From positions 1 through 52,256 of the forward strand of contig SYMW01000008.1 in assembly GCA_005805305.1 (NCBI GenBank): a stretch of 52,256 nt of DNA. The letters are read 5' to 3'. Of this stretch, positions 49,902 through 52,256 are shown piece after piece. The notes beneath the pieces are model-generated. The model was not told the DNA's origin. It ran no database searches and saw only the letters and a list, made by a program, of their open reading frames with translations. The DNA is from Verrucomicrobiales bacterium (GTDB taxonomy: Bacteria; Verrucomicrobiota; Verrucomicrobiia; Limisphaerales; F1-80-MAGS106). The stretch's first letter is position 1, and each line of letters opens with the position of its first letter. The position numbers were made by a program, and so were the translations under genes.

Positions 49902-51221
49902 TCAATGCGCGGGCGCCGAACCTCCTCCGGCGGCTTGGGGCGCCTTCTTGGAAGGCGGATGGAAAAACAGCGCCAGCGCGATCGCCGCGATGAGAGCCGT
50001 CGCACAGGGCAGGAGGAACAATCCCTTAAAATCCGTGACGCCGTTTGTGGTGAACATATTTTGCAGCAACCACGGACAAATGGAATTAGCCACCAGCGCC
50101 CCGACCCCCAAAATCATGACGTTAAACAGCCCCTGCGCGCTCGAACGCACGTCCTTGGGAAAGTGTTCGTCCACGAAGATGTACACCGTGGCAAAGAAGA
50201 AGGCGTAACAAATTCCGTGAAGGACGTTCACCAGGACGATGAGCGCTTTGTGCTCGGGGAGAAACGCGAACACGGCAAACCTGCCCGCATGCCCCAGGAT
50301 CCCAATGACCATCGTCTTCTTCCAACCAAGCGCCTTCAGGCAGGCGCCCAGGACGAACATGGTCGCAATTTCAGCCAGTTGTCCGATGCTCATGACGGGC
50401 ATGATCCAGTTGCCGGGAATCCCCACTTGCGCACTCCCCAGAAAAGTGCCAGTCCAGTTAAAATAGCAGTTGTGGACGAAGGCATCCACGAACGTAATGA
50501 TCCATAGAATGAGGACGAAGGGATGCTTCAACAGCCGCGTCGCCTCAAGCCAAGCCAGGCTTTCCGACCCCTTCGAAGCCGGCTTCGGCGGAGTGTGCGG
50601 CAGGATCAAACTGAAGAGCGCCAGCAGAATGGAGGCAACTCCCGCGACGATGAACGTCCATTTCGTTGCCTGTTGCAATGCGGGCCCGGTCAATCCGGAA
50701 GCCAGCACGGTTCCAAGCCATTCGACGAACCCATTCGGATTCGCGGCATTCACTTTTCCCCAGTCAACGAGAATAAAAGTGAACGGCCAGGCAGCCAATA
50801 TCCATCCGATCGTGCCTCCCATGCGGATAATCCCGAATTCGTTCTGGGGATCCTTCATGTTCGCGAACGCAATCGAATTAGTGATGGAAATCGTGGGCAC
50901 GTAAAGGAGGCAGTGGACAAGCATGAGCAGGAAGAATGGCCAAAATGTATTGACGAAGCCCAATCCGAGCATTGCCACGCCTCCCACCAAATGGCTGAAA
51001 GCGAGGAACTTCTCAGCCGCGAAATTTCGATCCGCGAACTGGTTGCTGAAAAACATGCCCACGATGGCGGCGACGGGAAAAGCGTTCAAAATGAATGCCT
51101 GTTCCGTCGGCGAGAACCCCAAGCTCGGCAAGTAGCCGAAAATAAGGGGCAGCCAAGCGCCCCAAATAAAAAACTCCAGGACCATCATGAGGAAAAGCTT
51201 CAGTCGAATAGTTTGATTCAT
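49902..51221 (-). CDS. MFS transporter, nucleoside:H+ symporter-like
   Basis: Likely start MNQTIRLKLFLMMVLEFFIWGAWLPLIFGYL at 51221; about 12 TM segments. Confidence 0.82.
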   Translation of the reverse strand: MNQTIRLKLFLMMVLEFFIWGAWLPLIFGYLPSLGFSPTEQAFILNAFPVAAIVGMFFSNQFADRNFAAEKFLAFSHLVGGVAMLGLGFVNTFWPFFLLMLVHCLLYVPTISITNSIAFANMKDPQNEFGIIRMGGTIGWILAAWPFTFILVDWGKVNAANPNGFVEWLGTVLASGLTGPALQQATKWTFIVAGVASILLALFSLILPHTPPKPASKGSESLAWLEATRLLKHPFVLILWIITFVDAFVHNCYFNWTGTFLGSAQVGIPGNWIMPVMSIGQLAEIATMFVLGACLKALGWKKTMVIGILGHAGRFAVFAFLPEHKALIVLVNVLHGICYAFFFATVYIFVDEHFPKDVRSSAQGLFNVMILGVGALVANSICPWLLQNMFTTNGVTDFKGLFLLPCATALIAAIALALFFHPPSKKAPQAAGGGSAPAH

Positions 51222-51293
51222 AGGCTGTGGGCGCATGCTAGTGGACTTCGCCCCAGGGAGGCAAGACAGGAACTCACGACGCTGCGCGGGGCA

Positions 51294-51450
51294 GTGCATC
51301 CGCAGGTTGACGGTGAATTTGGCTGGCAGCCCGGAGCGCGGTTGTGTGCGAGGCACCAGCCGCAGCAGGTTTGGCGTGATAGCGAGCCTGAGATGCTGCT
51401 GCGACTGGCTTTCAGCACAGTCGCGCTCCACCGACAACTCGCGGATGCAC
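51294..51450. repeat. Family-2 imperfect palindrome (~157 bp)
   Basis: Left arm GTGCATCCGCAGGTTGACGGTGAA...GGAGCGCG...CCAGCCGCAGCAG; right arm (minus strand) GTGCATCCGCGAGTTGTCGGTGGAGCGCG...CCAGTCGCAGCAG. Confidence 0.7.
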
Positions 51451-51730
51451 CATGCGCGGGGTTCCGCTCGTGAAAGCACCGGCGAACCATCCCCGAAGGC
51501 TCAAGGCTGGCTCTTTGGGAAACAACCGCCTGGTGTTGCGTATCGCGGAGAATCCGGGGAAGTTTATACAGAAATCTGCGGAGATTGAGTATGGGTCGAA
51601 GGGAGTGGCGTTGGATTTTTCGCGCTGAACAGCTCCGTCAGAAGCGTTGGCCGCGCGACAGTGGGGCCGCCCCAATTTCTTTGCTGCTAAGGAGGGCTCA
51701 AAGTTCTCCGACCGCCCGTTCAACCTTGGA

Positions 51731-51893
51731 CCTTAAAACGGCAGCTGAACCCATTGAAGATGCGCAACAGCCTGGATGACAAAGGCTTGAGGAAGAGGGA
51801 GGCATATCCCTTGTGGATCTGGCGAGTGATTCGGAAAGATTTTATCGCCAGGATCTTGCGAAGATTCACCATGGGCAACTGCCGTTTTATGGT
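51731..51893 (+). repeat. Family-1 imperfect palindromic repeat, copy D
   Basis: ccttaaaacggcagctg...caactgccgttttat; aligns along its length with copy C. Confidence 0.85.
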
Positions 51894-52114
51894 TGGAGGC
51901 TCTGCCTCCTTGTGCTGCCGGTTGGGATGTTGCCAGCCCCAACCAGAGTTCTCCCAGCTTACCTTCGTTTCCCGTCCCGTCGTGTCACCCTCGCTAACCC
52001 CGCCGGAATCAACAGCGCCAAGGCGACGATTTGATGACGATGCGTGGCTGCCTTCGCCGTCTAGGTGGCGGCTTGGCTTACCGGATCTAGCCATTTCGAG
52101 TTTGAAATGGTGAT

Positions 52115-52137
52115 GTTGCATCCGCGAGTTGTCGGTG
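52115..52137. repeat. Family-2 terminal arm interrupted at the intron junction
   Basis: GTTGCATCCGCGAGTTGTCGGTG matches the minus-strand arm ending at 51450. Confidence 0.65.
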
Positions 52138-52256
52138 ATCGGGTCGGGTGCCGGGGATTGCGCCCCGGCACCCTCCCACACCACCGTACGTGCGGTTTTC
52201 CGCATACGGCGGTTGAACGATGCAGCCCTGTTTACATGGTGGCTGCTAGGTCTGAC
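52138..52256 (-). mobile_element. Group II intron 3' end (domains V and VI), truncated by the window edge
   Basis: Minus strand: D5 CCGTATGCGG-AAAA-CCGCACGTACGG (5+5 bp stem with 2-nt CG bulge, CGC triad) then D6 GGGTGCCGGGG-loop-CCCCGGCACCC and 3' end GACCCGAT. Confidence 0.75.

Noticed and set aside
50523-51473. 316-aa plus-strand ORF
   Set aside because: Antisense to the MFS gene and runs into the family-2 palindrome.
51720-52205. 161-aa minus-strand ORF
   Set aside because: Runs from group II intron D5/D6 through intergenic hairpins into family-1 copy D; not a protein gene.
9886-52256. aggtctgac shared between the 175-bp element end and the last bases of the window
   Set aside because: Nine bases with no extended similarity; treated as coincidence.

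Overview
The window is about 52 kb of high-GC bacterial chromosome. The protein families (DUF1501 beside Planctomycete-type cytochrome/DUF1549/DUF1553, DUF1080, CotH, many Tat-signal proteins, prepilins with an H-X9-DG-like motif) suggest the Verrucomicrobia/Planctomycetes (PVC) group; this is inferred from content, not tested. I support about 41 protein-coding genes. Main blocks: a DUF1501/cytochrome pair; a Rieske/FAD-oxidoreductase pair; a long co-oriented minus-strand block of exported and amide-metabolising enzymes (17.3-26.8 kb); an RND/MacAB-like efflux operon with no visible ATPase; lpxD-panD; tandem Gfo/Idh/MocA oxidoreductases; and glcDEF divergent from an alanine-glyoxylate-type aminotransferase. 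No rRNA, tRNA or CRISPR was seen. The least explained signal is non-coding. (i) A dispersed ~160-bp imperfect-palindrome family with TIR-like ends (AACCTTAAAACGGCAGTTG) has four near-full copies plus one clear and one doubtful end relic, all intergenic. (ii) A second ~157-bp palindrome lies upstream of the MFS gene, and the end of another copy appears to be interrupted by (iii) the 3' end of a group II intron (domains V and VI, minus strand) running off the right edge. (iv) A 175-bp element with 11-bp inverted ends abuts the start codon of a threonine dehydratase-like gene.
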